A stretch of 29,306 bases of DNA. Source: Fidelibacterota bacterium (GTDB taxonomy: Bacteria; Fidelibacterota; UBA2242). The DNA lies in NCBI GenBank assembly GCA_023229045.1, contig JALOAB010000007.1, forward strand, positions 1 to 29,306. The letters run 5' to 3'. The notes under the pieces were generated by a model, which was not told where the DNA came from, searched no databases, and saw only the letters and a list, made by a program, of their open reading frames with translations. Made by a program: the position numbers and the translations under genes. This document shows positions 15,334-23,146 of this stretch, piece by piece. How positions within the stretch are numbered: the first letter of the stretch is position 1; each line of letters begins with the position of its first letter.

Positions 15334-15369
15334 CCGCATAATAATCTTTTGAAAGATTGGCTGGTTTTT
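15332..15369 (+). terminator. Possible weak bulged terminator before tRNA-Ala
   Basis: AATCTT (15343-15348) pairs with AAGATT (15353-15358) around TTGA. An outer AGCC/GGCT pair (15332-15335 with 15359-15362) adds to the stem, with a 7-base bulge on the left. GGTTTTT follows. The bulge makes it a poor terminator; it could equally be a processing site upstream of the stable RNAs. Confidence 0.3.
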
Positions 15370-15463
15370 AGTAATTTCCCAGCGCTTGATTTTTGAAAGT
15401 GGAAATGAAATTTATCGTGACAGTAATTGACGCCAGGTCACGAAAATTATTCCGAATAAACAC

Positions 15464-15536
15464 GGGGCTGTAGCTCAGCTGGGAGAGCGCAGGGTTCGCA
15501 TCTCTGAGGCCGTGGGTTCGATCCCCATCAGCTCCA
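15464..15536 (+). tRNA. tRNA-Ala, anticodon CGC
   Basis: The 73 bases fold as a full cloverleaf. The acceptor stem is GGGGCTG with CAGCTCC, the D arm GCTC/GAGC, the anticodon arm CAGGG/CTCTG with loop TTCGCAT, and the T arm GTGGG/CCCAT with loop TTCGATC. The anticodon CGC reads GCG (Ala). The acceptor contains a G3-U70 wobble pair, the main identity element read by alanyl-tRNA synthetase, and the discriminator is A73. The 3' CCA is not encoded (A is followed by CTG), so it must be added by the CCA enzyme. The SRP RNA begins only 26 bases later, so the two are probably cotranscribed. Confidence 0.97.
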
Positions 15537-15562
15537 CTGTTATTTGATTCAAACGAAACAAT

Positions 15563-15834
15563 TGGCTATGCTACATGGGGAGCTAGCGGTGCCCTGTAAC
15601 CTGCAAACCGCTCCAGCAGGATGGATGCCAGGCAGAGGGTTTGGTCGGGGATAAGAGGTTTTATCAAAAGCGTTGACGCTTTCTGTTCTGCGCAATGGAA
15701 AATTATCAAACCCCGTCAGGTCTGGAAAGAAGCAGCGGTCGATAAACCTTTCTATGTGCCGCAGAATTGCTGAAAGTTAGCCGATGATCTTAACCAAATA
15801 TCCTTAGACGGATTCAATGCCTGGTGCATAGCCA
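15563..15834 (+). ncRNA. ffs: Signal recognition particle RNA, large form with Alu domain
   Basis: This is an RNA of about 272 bases. The ends pair perfectly: TGGCTATGC (15563-15571) with GCATAGCCA (15826-15834). Near the 5' end, GGTGCCCTGTAACC holds the UGUAA motif (15595-15599) typical of the Alu domain of large bacterial SRP RNAs. The conserved domain IV, bound by Ffh, is GTCAGGTCTGG then AAAGAAGCAGC (15715-15736), with a GGAA tetraloop at 15724-15727. Internal helices are visible, for example GGTTTTATC with GATAAACC and TTCTGCG with CGCAGAA. It guides signal-peptide-bearing ribosomes to the membrane. dnaX starts eight bases after the 3' end. The exact ends are inferred from the terminal stem. 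Confidence 0.93.
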
Positions 15835-15842
15835 TTTAAATT

Positions 15843-17498
15843 ATGAATTATCAAGTCATCTCTCGAAAATATCGCCCGCAAAATTTTGATGAAATCATCG
15901 GGCAGGAGCATATCTGTACAACATTACAAAATGCTCTGAAAAATGGGCGGATCGCGCATGCTTATCTCTTTACCGGTTCGCGTGGTATTGGAAAGACTTC
16001 GACTGCCCGGATTTTAGCCAAAACCCTCAATTGTCTTGATCCGCAACAGCTCAATCCGTGCAATGTCTGTCAGAATTGCGTCGAAATTACCAGCAGTCGC
16101 AGTATGGACGTTATCGAAATTGACGGCGCCTCCAACCGGGGCATCGATCAGGTTCGTGAATTACGCGAAAACGTCAAATATCCACCCTCAAATTCGAAAT
16201 ACCGCATTTTCATCATTGATGAAGTCCATATGCTCACCCGCGAGGCATTCAACGCTCTTTTGAAAACCCTTGAGGAGCCGCCGCCGCAGGTCGTGTTCAT
16301 CTTTGCTACTACTGAACCTCTGAAAGTGCCGCCGACGATAATTTCGCGCTGTCAGCGCTATGATTTTCATCGAATTCAAATTAAGGAGATTGTCAATCAG
16401 CTTAAAAAAATAGTCATCTCCGAAAATATATCCATCTCTGATGATATTTTAGCCTTACTCGCCAAGAAATCCGACGGAGCCTTGCGCGATGCCGAAAGCC
16501 TGCTCGAACAGGTTATTTCATTCTCGAGCGGATCGGTGACGTTGAGCGTCATCCAAAGATTATTAGGATTGACCGATTATGAATATTATTTCAACATCGG
16601 CAATTTGGTTTTTAATCACGACCTGAATTCTTTAATGAAAGCGGCGGAAGAAGTTTTCAATAATGGTCTCAATATCGGTGAATTCCTGATAGGATTGTCG
16701 GAACATTTCCGGAATTTATTGATCACGGCAATCGCTAAAACACCAGACGAACTGGATTTACCGGAATCACATAAAACTCGTTATACGGAAGAGGCATCCA
16801 AGTGGTCAATCAATGACCTGATGCGATTGATAAAACTGGTCGGCGAGGCTCAAATTGGTCTCAAAACGACTTTAAATCAACGCACCCATCTCGAATTTAC
16901 GCTCCTTTGTCTGGGAACAATGGAAAAAACAGTCACGATTCAGGATATTTTGCATAGTTTGGAAAATCGTCCTTCTTTGGGCTATTCTACACCAAAATCG
17001 ACCAAGCCGGTTGATTTATTTTCTGCCAAGCCGGTAGCGTCGGCGCCTGATTCTAAACTATTAAAATATAAGGTTGAAGAAAAAGCCAGCCCGCAATATT
17101 CAACTTCTCCTGATAAACCAGCCACTCCGTCGGAACAGACGACAACCGAACCGCTTTCGTTGGAAAAAATTCGGGAGCAATGGGAAACTATAGTATTAAA
17201 AATAGAAGAAAACAATCAGACGCTGGGAAATTTTCTGCGATTTACCTCACCGGTTAAATTGAACGGCAATATCCTCGATATTGGTTTAACCGAAGAACAA
17301 GAGTCTTCCCGGAAACTTTTCACCAGTCGTTTTCATGTAATCGAAAAAGTATTAATGGATTTTTTCAGGAAACCGATTAAGATCCGCTGTGTGCGCCTCG
17401 AACTTCCAGACCAGCCGACTGTACCGGAGAAAAAGGCTATCGATGAAATGACCGCCACTGCTGTTGACCTTTTCGATGGTGAAATAATAATTACATAA
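15843..17498 (+). CDS. dnaX: DNA polymerase III subunit gamma/tau
   Basis: This 551-residue protein is the ATPase core of the clamp loader in replication. It begins MNYQVISRKYRPQNFDEIIG, the standard DnaX start. Walker A is GSRGIGKTS (45-53), the zinc cysteines are Cys64, Cys73, Cys76 and Cys79, Walker B is IIDEVH (124-129), and the SRC arginine motif is at 168-170. Domain III follows to about 365. A Pro/Thr/Ser-rich linker covers about 370-440, and a C-terminal domain comes after it. No ribosome site precedes the ATG, because the SRP RNA ends eight bases upstream. It heads a dnaX-ebfC-recR cluster as in Bacillus. I see no convincing slippery site to make a short gamma form. Confidence 0.96.
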   Translation: MNYQVISRKYRPQNFDEIIGQEHICTTLQNALKNGRIAHAYLFTGSRGIGKTSTARILAKTLNCLDPQQLNPCNVCQNCVEITSSRSMDVIEIDGASNRGIDQVRELRENVKYPPSNSKYRIFIIDEVHMLTREAFNALLKTLEEPPPQVVFIFATTEPLKVPPTIISRCQRYDFHRIQIKEIVNQLKKIVISENISISDDILALLAKKSDGALRDAESLLEQVISFSSGSVTLSVIQRLLGLTDYEYYFNIGNLVFNHDLNSLMKAAEEVFNNGLNIGEFLIGLSEHFRNLLITAIAKTPDELDLPESHKTRYTEEASKWSINDLMRLIKLVGEAQIGLKTTLNQRTHLEFTLLCLGTMEKTVTIQDILHSLENRPSLGYSTPKSTKPVDLFSAKPVASAPDSKLLKYKVEEKASPQYSTSPDKPATPSEQTTTEPLSLEKIREQWETIVLKIEENNQTLGNFLRFTSPVKLNGNILDIGLTEEQESSRKLFTSRFHVIEKVLMDFFRKPIKIRCVRLELPDQPTVPEKKAIDEMTATAVDLFDGEIIIT

Positions 17499-17508
17499 GG
17501 AGTATAAA

Positions 17509-17847
17509 TTGATACCAAAAGGCGGAATAAATAATCTGATGAAACAGTTCAATAAAGTTCAGGAACAGATGGCTCGTGTTCAGGAGGAACTGGCCGGTTT
17601 GACCGTAGAGGGTAGCGCCGGCGGCGGAATGGTGAAAGTCATCGCCAATGGTAAACAGGAGATACAATCTGTCAAAATCGATCCTGAAATTTTAAAAGAT
17701 GATGTGGAAATGGTCGAGGACATGATCGTCGCGGCTGTCAACCAGGCTTTAACTCGTTCCCAGGAATTATCGCAGGAAAAAATGGCCGGTCTCACCGGTG
17801 GAATGCTATCCAATCTTCCGGGAGGATTAAAAATACCCGGACTATGA
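17509..17847 (+). CDS. ebfC: YbaB/EbfC-family nucleoid-associated protein
   Basis: This 112-residue protein starts at TTG 17509, six bases after a strong AAGGAG at 17497-17502 that overlaps the end of dnaX. It has the family layout: a helical N-terminus (LMKQFNKVQEQMARVQEEL), then a glycine-rich turn and strands (GSAGGGMVKVIANGKQEI), then a helix and a Gly/Pro tail. These proteins bind DNA as dimers and are nearly always found between dnaX and recR, as here. Its stop overlaps the recR ATG by four bases. Confidence 0.95.
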   Translation: MIPKGGINNLMKQFNKVQEQMARVQEELAGLTVEGSAGGGMVKVIANGKQEIQSVKIDPEILKDDVEMVEDMIVAAVNQALTRSQELSQEKMAGLTGGMLSNLPGGLKIPGL

Positions 17848-18437
17848 GCACCCTTCCCGATAGCCTTCAAAACCTGATTGAACGTTTTGCCAAGTTTCCG
17901 GGCGTAGGGCGCAAATCTGCCCAGCGTCTGGCATTTTACCTGTTGAAAGCCGACAGAGAGGAAGCTGTAGCTCTGGCAAAAGCCATTATAGATGTCAAAG
18001 ACCGAATCTTTAAATGTTCGCGCTGTTATAACATATCAGAAACCGATCCCTGTAAAATTTGTACCGACGAAAAACGTGATCATTCCATCATCTGCGTTGT
18101 ACAGGAAGCGATGGATGTGCTTTCTATAGAAAAAACCGGCTACTATCGGGGTTTGTATCATGTATTGGGCGGAGTATTGTCACCGTTGAATGGCATCGGT
18201 CCGGACGAACTGAATATTCAGGGATTGCTTTACCGACTGGACAATGTTCGTGAAGTGATTCTGGCGATCAATCTGACGCGTGACGGCGAAACTACCGCAC
18301 TCTATCTATCTAAACTACTGAAAAGCAAGAATGTAAAAGTGTCACGAATAGCCCAGGGACTTCCAGCCGGAATCGATCTCGAGTATGCTGATGAAATTAC
18401 CCTGACCCACGCGCTCGAAGGTAGGACCAATCTCTGA
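17844..18437 (+). CDS. recR: Recombination mediator RecR
   Basis: This 197-residue protein acts with RecO, and in some species RecF, to load RecA on SSB-coated single-stranded DNA. The helix-hairpin-helix is at 11-34 (FAKFPGVGRKSAQRLAFYLL). The zinc site is Cys58, Cys61, Cys70 and Cys73. The Toprim domain follows from about 80 (IICVVQEAMDV, then NLTRDGETTALYL). Length is normal for the family. The ATG overlaps the ebfC stop by four bases, and pgsA begins one base after the recR stop. Confidence 0.96.
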   Translation: MSTLPDSLQNLIERFAKFPGVGRKSAQRLAFYLLKADREEAVALAKAIIDVKDRIFKCSRCYNISETDPCKICTDEKRDHSIICVVQEAMDVLSIEKTGYYRGLYHVLGGVLSPLNGIGPDELNIQGLLYRLDNVREVILAINLTRDGETTALYLSKLLKSKNVKVSRIAQGLPAGIDLEYADEITLTHALEGRTNL

Positions 18438-18438
18438 T

Positions 18439-19053
18439 ATGCAGAAATTATTTAATTATCCAAACCTGCTGACCCTGTTCAGAATATTATTGACGCCTTT
18501 ATTTCTCTATTTCCTGTTCAATCGTTACCGGTTTTTTGAAATATTAGCATTACTGATATTTGTAGTAGCGTCGGTTACCGATGTTTATGACGGCTATATA
18601 GCCCGGAAATATTCATCGGTTACCAAAATGGGAAAATTCCTCGATCCGCTGGCCGATAAAATCCTGATGTCAGCCGCATTTATATCCTTCGTGGTTTTGG
18701 ATTTGATACCGCTCTGGATGGTGATTCTGGTTATCTTACGGGATTTCATCGTCACTGGCATTAGAATATTAATGAATTCCCAAAACCAGACGATGGTGAC
18801 GCGCAAATCTGCCAAAGTCAAAACCGGAATTCAGGTTGGAGTGATTTGTTTTATCCTGGTCTATTTGATAACCCAGCGCTGGAAAATATTTCTGGGAATT
18901 TCCGACTATCTCAAAATAATGGAAGATTACAAGATTATTTACGGTCTGATGCTGATTACGACGATTATTACCGTTTGGACCGGCATAGAATATATTGTAA
19001 TAAATCTTAATTCCATCCGACAAGCTATTAGAAGATGGATGCTAAGAGACTGA
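18439..19053 (+). CDS. pgsA: CDP-diacylglycerol-glycerol-3-phosphate 3-phosphatidyltransferase
   Basis: This 204-residue membrane enzyme joins CDP-diacylglycerol and glycerol-3-phosphate to make phosphatidylglycerol phosphate, the committed step to phosphatidylglycerol and cardiolipin. The CDP-alcohol phosphatidyltransferase signature is complete: Asp48, Asp51-Gly52, Ala55-Arg56, Gly65, Asp69 and Asp73, within TDVYDGYIARKYSS and MGKFLDPLADK. Several membrane helices surround it. It starts one base after recR and overlaps pgpA, the next enzyme of the pathway, by 19 bases. The match to PgsA rather than a phosphatidylserine synthase rests on N-terminal LPNLLTLFRI-like residues (NYPNLLTLFRILLTP) and the neighbour. 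Confidence 0.93.
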   Translation: MQKLFNYPNLLTLFRILLTPLFLYFLFNRYRFFEILALLIFVVASVTDVYDGYIARKYSSVTKMGKFLDPLADKILMSAAFISFVVLDLIPLWMVILVILRDFIVTGIRILMNSQNQTMVTRKSAKVKTGIQVGVICFILVYLITQRWKIFLGISDYLKIMEDYKIIYGLMLITTIITVWTGIEYIVINLNSIRQAIRRWMLRD

Positions 19054-19505
19054 TATACAGGGTAATTGCGACTTTTGGTTTCGTTGGTTACCTTCCGCTG
19101 GCGCCGGGAACGTGGGGAACTGCGGCCGGTTTGCTGGTATGGTTTCTGATACCTTGGCACTCTTTCTGGTTTAATGTAATTCTGGTTGCAGTCACTTTTT
19201 TTACCGGTATTTTCGCATCCGAGTATATCGAAAAGAGAATCGGCGAAATCGATCCGCCATACATCGTCATCGATGAGGTGGTAGGAATCTGGTTAACCAT
19301 GACGATCATTCCTCGTTTAAAATTTCCCGAAGATCTGGTAATGATTATTATAACATTCGCGGTATTTAGATTTTTTGATATAACCAAATTTAAACCGTTG
19401 AGAAAATTGGAGATGATCGGCGGTGGTTTTGGAATCATGGCGGACGATATTCTGGCGGGAATTTTCACTGCGATTATTATTAATCTGGGGATGCTGATTC
19501 TGTGA
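19035..19505 (+). CDS. pgpA: Phosphatidylglycerophosphatase A
   Basis: This 156-residue membrane enzyme removes the phosphate from phosphatidylglycerol phosphate, the step right after PgsA. Family blocks are GYLPLAPGTWGTAAG (18-32), DPPYIVIDEVVG (73-84), FRFFDITKFKP (111-121) and GGGFGIMADDILAG (129-142), with the acidic residues Asp80, Glu81, Asp115, Asp137 and Asp138. Three to four helices are predicted. The gene overlaps pgsA by 19 bases and its stop overlaps the cinA GTG, so the three are coupled. Consecutive pathway steps in overlapping genes make this assignment strong. Confidence 0.94.
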   Translation: MDAKRLIYRVIATFGFVGYLPLAPGTWGTAAGLLVWFLIPWHSFWFNVILVAVTFFTGIFASEYIEKRIGEIDPPYIVIDEVVGIWLTMTIIPRLKFPEDLVMIIITFAVFRFFDITKFKPLRKLEMIGGGFGIMADDILAGIFTAIIINLGMLIL

Positions 19506-20740
19506 CCGATGCGGCAATCATCTCAATTGGTAATGAGTTAATATCCGGTCACGTTCTTAATTCCAATTCATCATATATTGCTGATATACTGAATAGATAC
19601 GGGATTCGGGTCAGGCTGATTATAACCGTTGGAGATGACTCCAAACAGATAATTGACGTGCTTGAAAATCTAAATCAGCATATCAAAATAGTGTTAATTA
19701 CCGGTGGATTGGGACCGACCCATGATGATCTCACAGTTCCGGCTCTGGCTGAGTTTTTTAGAACTAAATTGATTTTCAAAAAAGAAATAGCTGACAATAT
19801 CGCTACCCGATTCACGCTACGTGGTTTGGAAATGCCGGAAGTGAATCTTAAACAAGCCTATATTCCGCAAAATGCGCAGATTTTGAATAATCCGGTTGGT
19901 TCGGCGCCTGGATTAAAAATCGAACATGATGGTCGGATTTACTACGTGATGCCCGGCGTTCCGGCTGAAATGCAGGCGATTATGGAAAAAGTCATCCTGC
20001 CGGAGTTCGACTCAATTGGCAAGCAGAATATTTTGAAAAAAATCATTCACGTGACCGGTTTGCCGGAATCGCAGATTTATACGCTTTTAAAAGACTGGAT
20101 CAAACAACACCCCAGTATCGAAGTTGCTTTTTTACCGCAAACAACGCATATCGATGTCGCATTGACAATAAGCGACCATGACGAAATCGCCCAGCTTGAT
20201 GATTACATTAAACATATTACAGCAATATTGGGGCGGAATATTTACGGGTATGATGACGATAATCTGGAATCAGTCATTGCCAGGCTGTTGTTTGAAAAGC
20301 ACCTGACATTGGCGGTCGCTGAATCCTGCACGGGCGGATTGATTGCCAGCCGGTTGACGGACATTCCGGGCAGTTCCGCATATTTTAAGAGTGGCATAAT
20401 CGCCTATAGCAACTCTACCAAGATCAAATTACTCGGCGTGAAGCGCGAGATTATCGCTAATTTTGGCGCGGTCAGTTCGGAAGTTGCCGGGCAAATGGCT
20501 GAACAGGTGCGCGCAATTTCAGGTTGTGATATTGGCTTGAGTTCGACCGGAATAGCCGGTCCGTCGGGCGGTAGTGAGGAAAAACCGGTCGGTCTGGTTT
20601 GGATCGGCATCTCGGATAAAAATGGTAGCCGAAGTTTTAGCCATAATTTTGCGGGAAATCGCTTAACAAATAAACTTCGCTTTTCACAAGCGGCGCTAAA
20701 TCATCTGCGCCTGGCATTAATAGAAGATTTCTCAAAATGA
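19502..20740 (+). CDS. cinA: CinA family protein (nicotinamide mononucleotide deamidase type)
   Basis: This 412-residue protein starts at GTG 19502, overlapping the pgpA stop (GTGA). The N-terminal molybdopterin-binding-like domain begins AAIISIGNELISGHVLNSNS and carries ITGGLGPTHDDLT (66-78); in full-length CinA this domain has ADP-ribose pyrophosphatase activity. The C-terminal CinA domain from about 255 has LAVAESCTGGLIASRL and PGSSAYFKSGIIAYSNSTK, the NMN amidase (PncC-type) region that feeds NAD recycling. The cinA-recA neighbourhood is common and has been linked with competence in some Gram-positives, but no competence genes are seen here. Confidence 0.94.
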   Translation: MTDAAIISIGNELISGHVLNSNSSYIADILNRYGIRVRLIITVGDDSKQIIDVLENLNQHIKIVLITGGLGPTHDDLTVPALAEFFRTKLIFKKEIADNIATRFTLRGLEMPEVNLKQAYIPQNAQILNNPVGSAPGLKIEHDGRIYYVMPGVPAEMQAIMEKVILPEFDSIGKQNILKKIIHVTGLPESQIYTLLKDWIKQHPSIEVAFLPQTTHIDVALTISDHDEIAQLDDYIKHITAILGRNIYGYDDDNLESVIARLLFEKHLTLAVAESCTGGLIASRLTDIPGSSAYFKSGIIAYSNSTKIKLLGVKREIIANFGAVSSEVAGQMAEQVRAISGCDIGLSSTGIAGPSGGSEEKPVGLVWIGISDKNGSRSFSHNFAGNRLTNKLRFSQAALNHLRLALIEDFSK

Positions 20741-21297
20741 AAAGAACTTTCATCGCGATTCCAGTTAGTCAGGAGACCCGTCGACAAGTTGAATCCATAA
20801 GACAGACGTTGCCGGAATTGAATAGCAATGTTCGTCTGGTATCGTCTCAGAATTTGCATCTGACTCTGAAATTTCTCGGCGATACCGATGAGAAAGCTAT
20901 CCCGGATATCAGTCAGGCAGTCGAATCGGTCGTTTCCGATTTTCAAAAATTCCAATATATATGTGAAGGTACGGGCTGTTTCCCGAATGCTCATCATCCG
21001 CGGGTACTCTGGCTCGGAATTTCGCAAGGAGTAGATCAGATCCAGTCGCTGGCTAACGCCATTGGATCGATTCTGCAAACATTTGGTTATGCGCCGGAGA
21101 AACGCGGCTTCCAGCCACATTTGACGATCGGTCGGGTCAAGGATCCGCGCCGAAAGATCGCGGGCATTGAAAGTTTTCTAAAATTAAAAATTAATCCTAC
21201 CATTAATCCGGTAGAAAATGTTATATTTTACGAGAGTAATTTAACATCAGGAGGAGCAATCTACACGCGTTTGGTCGTGTTTAATTTGAAAAAATGA
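20737..21297 (+). CDS. thpR: RNA 2',3'-cyclic phosphodiesterase (LigT/ThpR family)
   Basis: This 186-residue protein is a 2H phosphoesterase. The two catalytic motifs are HLTL (41-44) and HLTI (128-131), each with the His and Thr that bind the phosphate. It starts RTFIAIPVSQETRRQV, typical of the family. These enzymes open 2',3'-cyclic phosphates on RNA and can also ligate tRNA halves in vitro; the natural substrate is usually unclear. The ATG overlaps the cinA stop by four bases, and recA begins 10 bases after the stop. Confidence 0.92.
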   Translation: MKRTFIAIPVSQETRRQVESIRQTLPELNSNVRLVSSQNLHLTLKFLGDTDEKAIPDISQAVESVVSDFQKFQYICEGTGCFPNAHHPRVLWLGISQGVDQIQSLANAIGSILQTFGYAPEKRGFQPHLTIGRVKDPRRKIAGIESFLKLKINPTINPVENVIFYESNLTSGGAIYTRLVVFNLKK

Positions 21298-21307
21298 GGA
21301 GTGAAAA

Positions 21308-22315
21308 ATGGCCGAAAAAAACGATAACAAAATGAAAGCTCTTGATTTAGCCATAACCCAGATTGACCGCCAATTCGGAAAGGGTTCGATAATGCGTCTT
21401 GGCGACGAGTCGATGAAGATTTCAGTGGATGTTATTCCAACCGGTTGCTTGTCGCTGGACGCCTGTATCGGGGTTGGAGGAATCCCGCGCGGCCGGATCA
21501 CCGAAATATTCGGACCGGAATCCTCCGGGAAGACCACCTTAGCCTTGCATACTATCGCTCAGGCTCAAAAGGCAGGAGGCTATGCCGCTTTCGTCGATGC
21601 TGAACATGCTCTGGATCCGCAATATGCCGCCAAACTCGGCGTCAATACACATGATTTACTGGTTTCGCAACCGGATCACGGCGAGCAGGCGCTGGAAATA
21701 ACCGAGACCCTCGTGCGCAGTAATGCCATTGATGTAATTGTAATCGATTCGGTTGCCGCACTGGTACCGCGCGCCGAACTGGAAGGTGAAATGGGCGATT
21801 CGCATGTCGGTCTTCAAGCCCGGTTAATGTCGCAGGCTTTGCGAAAATTGACCGGCTCCGTCAGCAAGTCGAATACCGCCGTCGTTTTTATCAACCAGAT
21901 CAGGGAGAAAATTGGCGTCATGTTTGGCAATCCCGAAACGACCACCGGCGGAAGGGCTTTGAAATTTTATACATCTCTGCGTCTCGATATCAGGCGGATT
22001 GCGTCGATCAAAGAAGGCAATGCCAACATCGGTAGCCGAACGCGGGTCAGAGTAGTGAAAAATAAAATGGCGCCTCCGTTTAAAGAGACCGAATTTGACC
22101 TGACATTTGATCAGGGGATTTCGTATGTTGGTGATATTCTCGATACGGCGGTGGAAGCCGGATTTGTTCAGAAGAGCGGAGCCTGGTATTCATACGGTGA
22201 GGAAAGAATCGGTCAGGGACGCGAAAGCGCTAAGAATTATCTCAGCGAGAATAGCGAATTGCTGGCAAAACTGGAAAAACAGGTCAAAACTCATCTAGGG
22301 CTTATTAAAGAATAA
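21308..22315 (+). CDS. recA: Recombinase RecA
   Basis: This 335-residue DNA strand-exchange ATPase drives homologous recombination and, in many species, LexA cleavage. Walker A is GPESSGKTT (69-77). Other hallmarks are YAAFVDAEHALDPQYA, VIVIDSVAALVPRAELEGE and the loop-two QIREKIGVMFGNPETTTGG. The C-terminus stops soon after LSENSELLAKLEKQ, so the acidic tail found in the longer Escherichia coli protein (352 residues) is missing. A GAGGAG ribosome site precedes the ATG. Only 10 bases separate it from thpR, and I see no obvious SOS box, so it is probably read from the operon promoter. Confidence 0.98.
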   Translation: MAEKNDNKMKALDLAITQIDRQFGKGSIMRLGDESMKISVDVIPTGCLSLDACIGVGGIPRGRITEIFGPESSGKTTLALHTIAQAQKAGGYAAFVDAEHALDPQYAAKLGVNTHDLLVSQPDHGEQALEITETLVRSNAIDVIVIDSVAALVPRAELEGEMGDSHVGLQARLMSQALRKLTGSVSKSNTAVVFINQIREKIGVMFGNPETTTGGRALKFYTSLRLDIRRIASIKEGNANIGSRTRVRVVKNKMAPPFKETEFDLTFDQGISYVGDILDTAVEAGFVQKSGAWYSYGEERIGQGRESAKNYLSENSELLAKLEKQVKTHLGLIKE

Positions 22316-22341
22316 GTTCCTTTTAAATCAAAGGTAAAGGT

Positions 22342-22995
22342 GTGCAACCCGACTCATCGTCCGGCCTCAATCCATTAAAGATCGTCACCAAAATCGAATC
22401 ACAAAAGAGGAAATCCGGTCGAATAAGCATTTTTCTCGATAATGAATTTGCCTTTGGCGTCAGTATTGAAACCTTTAATCTTTTCCGTCTTAGCCTTGGC
22501 CAGGAACTGACCGATAAGCAGATCGTGATAATTCAACAACATGAATTATTCGAACAGGCTAAGGAATCAGCGGTTAAATATCTGGCGCTCAGGATACGCA
22601 GTCAAAAAGAACTCAGCCAATATCTTTTGCATCGGAAAAAGTATCCGCCGGCGATCAGCGCCCACGTCATTCAATATTGTCTCGAAAGAGATTACCTGAA
22701 TGACCAATTATTCTGCGAGGTTTTCATTCGTGACCAATTGAATCTCAGTCGCAACGGCGTCCAAAAGATCCGCCGGGCTTTAATTGTCAAAGGCATCGAA
22801 GCCGTCTTAATAAACGATTCAATCAGTCGTCTTGTAAAGGATGAAGATCAACTCAAAGTGGCGCTGAACATTGCCAAAAAGAAAGCGTTGGTTTTAAAAA
22901 ACGATCCAAAACTGCGCGCTAAATTATATCGTTTCCTGATCCAGAAAGGCTACAAACACAGTGTGGTTAGACAGGTTATCCAAAAAATTATTTGA
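22342..22995 (+). CDS. recX: RecA modulator RecX
   Basis: This 217-residue helical protein belongs to the RecX family, which binds RecA filaments and limits their activity. It starts at GTG 22342 with AAGG at 22331-22334. An N-terminal extension with RISIFLDNEFAFGVS, found in many non-proteobacterial RecX proteins, precedes the tandem three-helix repeats (LALRIRSQKELSQYLLHRK, VIQYCLERDYLNDQLFCEVF). It follows recA by 26 bases, the common arrangement. The stop comes just after an A6 run (22982-22987); a one-base shift there would add about 24 residues before the next stop at 23057. Confidence 0.9.
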   Translation: MQPDSSSGLNPLKIVTKIESQKRKSGRISIFLDNEFAFGVSIETFNLFRLSLGQELTDKQIVIIQQHELFEQAKESAVKYLALRIRSQKELSQYLLHRKKYPPAISAHVIQYCLERDYLNDQLFCEVFIRDQLNLSRNGVQKIRRALIVKGIEAVLINDSISRLVKDEDQLKVALNIAKKKALVLKNDPKLRAKLYRFLIQKGYKHSVVRQVIQKII

Positions 22996-23086
22996 ATCAG
23001 TCGTGAAAGAAATAATCTACGACCAATATCTGCTTGATTATAAACTCGAATCCGAATAACTTTCAGGCTTATAAAGGAGAATATGT

Positions 23087-23146
23087 TTGATAGTTGATTT
23101 TCGTTTTTTCAAGTTCACCGGGAGCATAATTGAAAACTGCCAATGA
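23087..23146 (+). CDS. Possible 19-codon leader ORF overlapping the alaS start
   Basis: A TTG at 23087 lies seven bases after a strong AAAGGAG (23073-23079) and opens a 19-codon frame with the sequence MIVDFRFFKFTGSIIENCQ. It ends in TGA at 23144-23146, overlapping the alaS TTG start by 17 bases. The good ribosome site has no other plausible gene; an ATG at 23083 is too close and gives only four codons. It might couple ribosomes into alaS. It has no Ala codons, so it does not look like an alanine attenuator. Confidence 0.3.
   Translation: MIVDFRFFKFTGSIIENCQ

Noticed and set aside
16399..16417. A7 run in dnaX as a programmed frameshift or slippage site
   Set aside because: It lies near residue 188, far before the domain III end where a gamma product would stop. 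No slippery heptamer in the right phase was found later in the gene.
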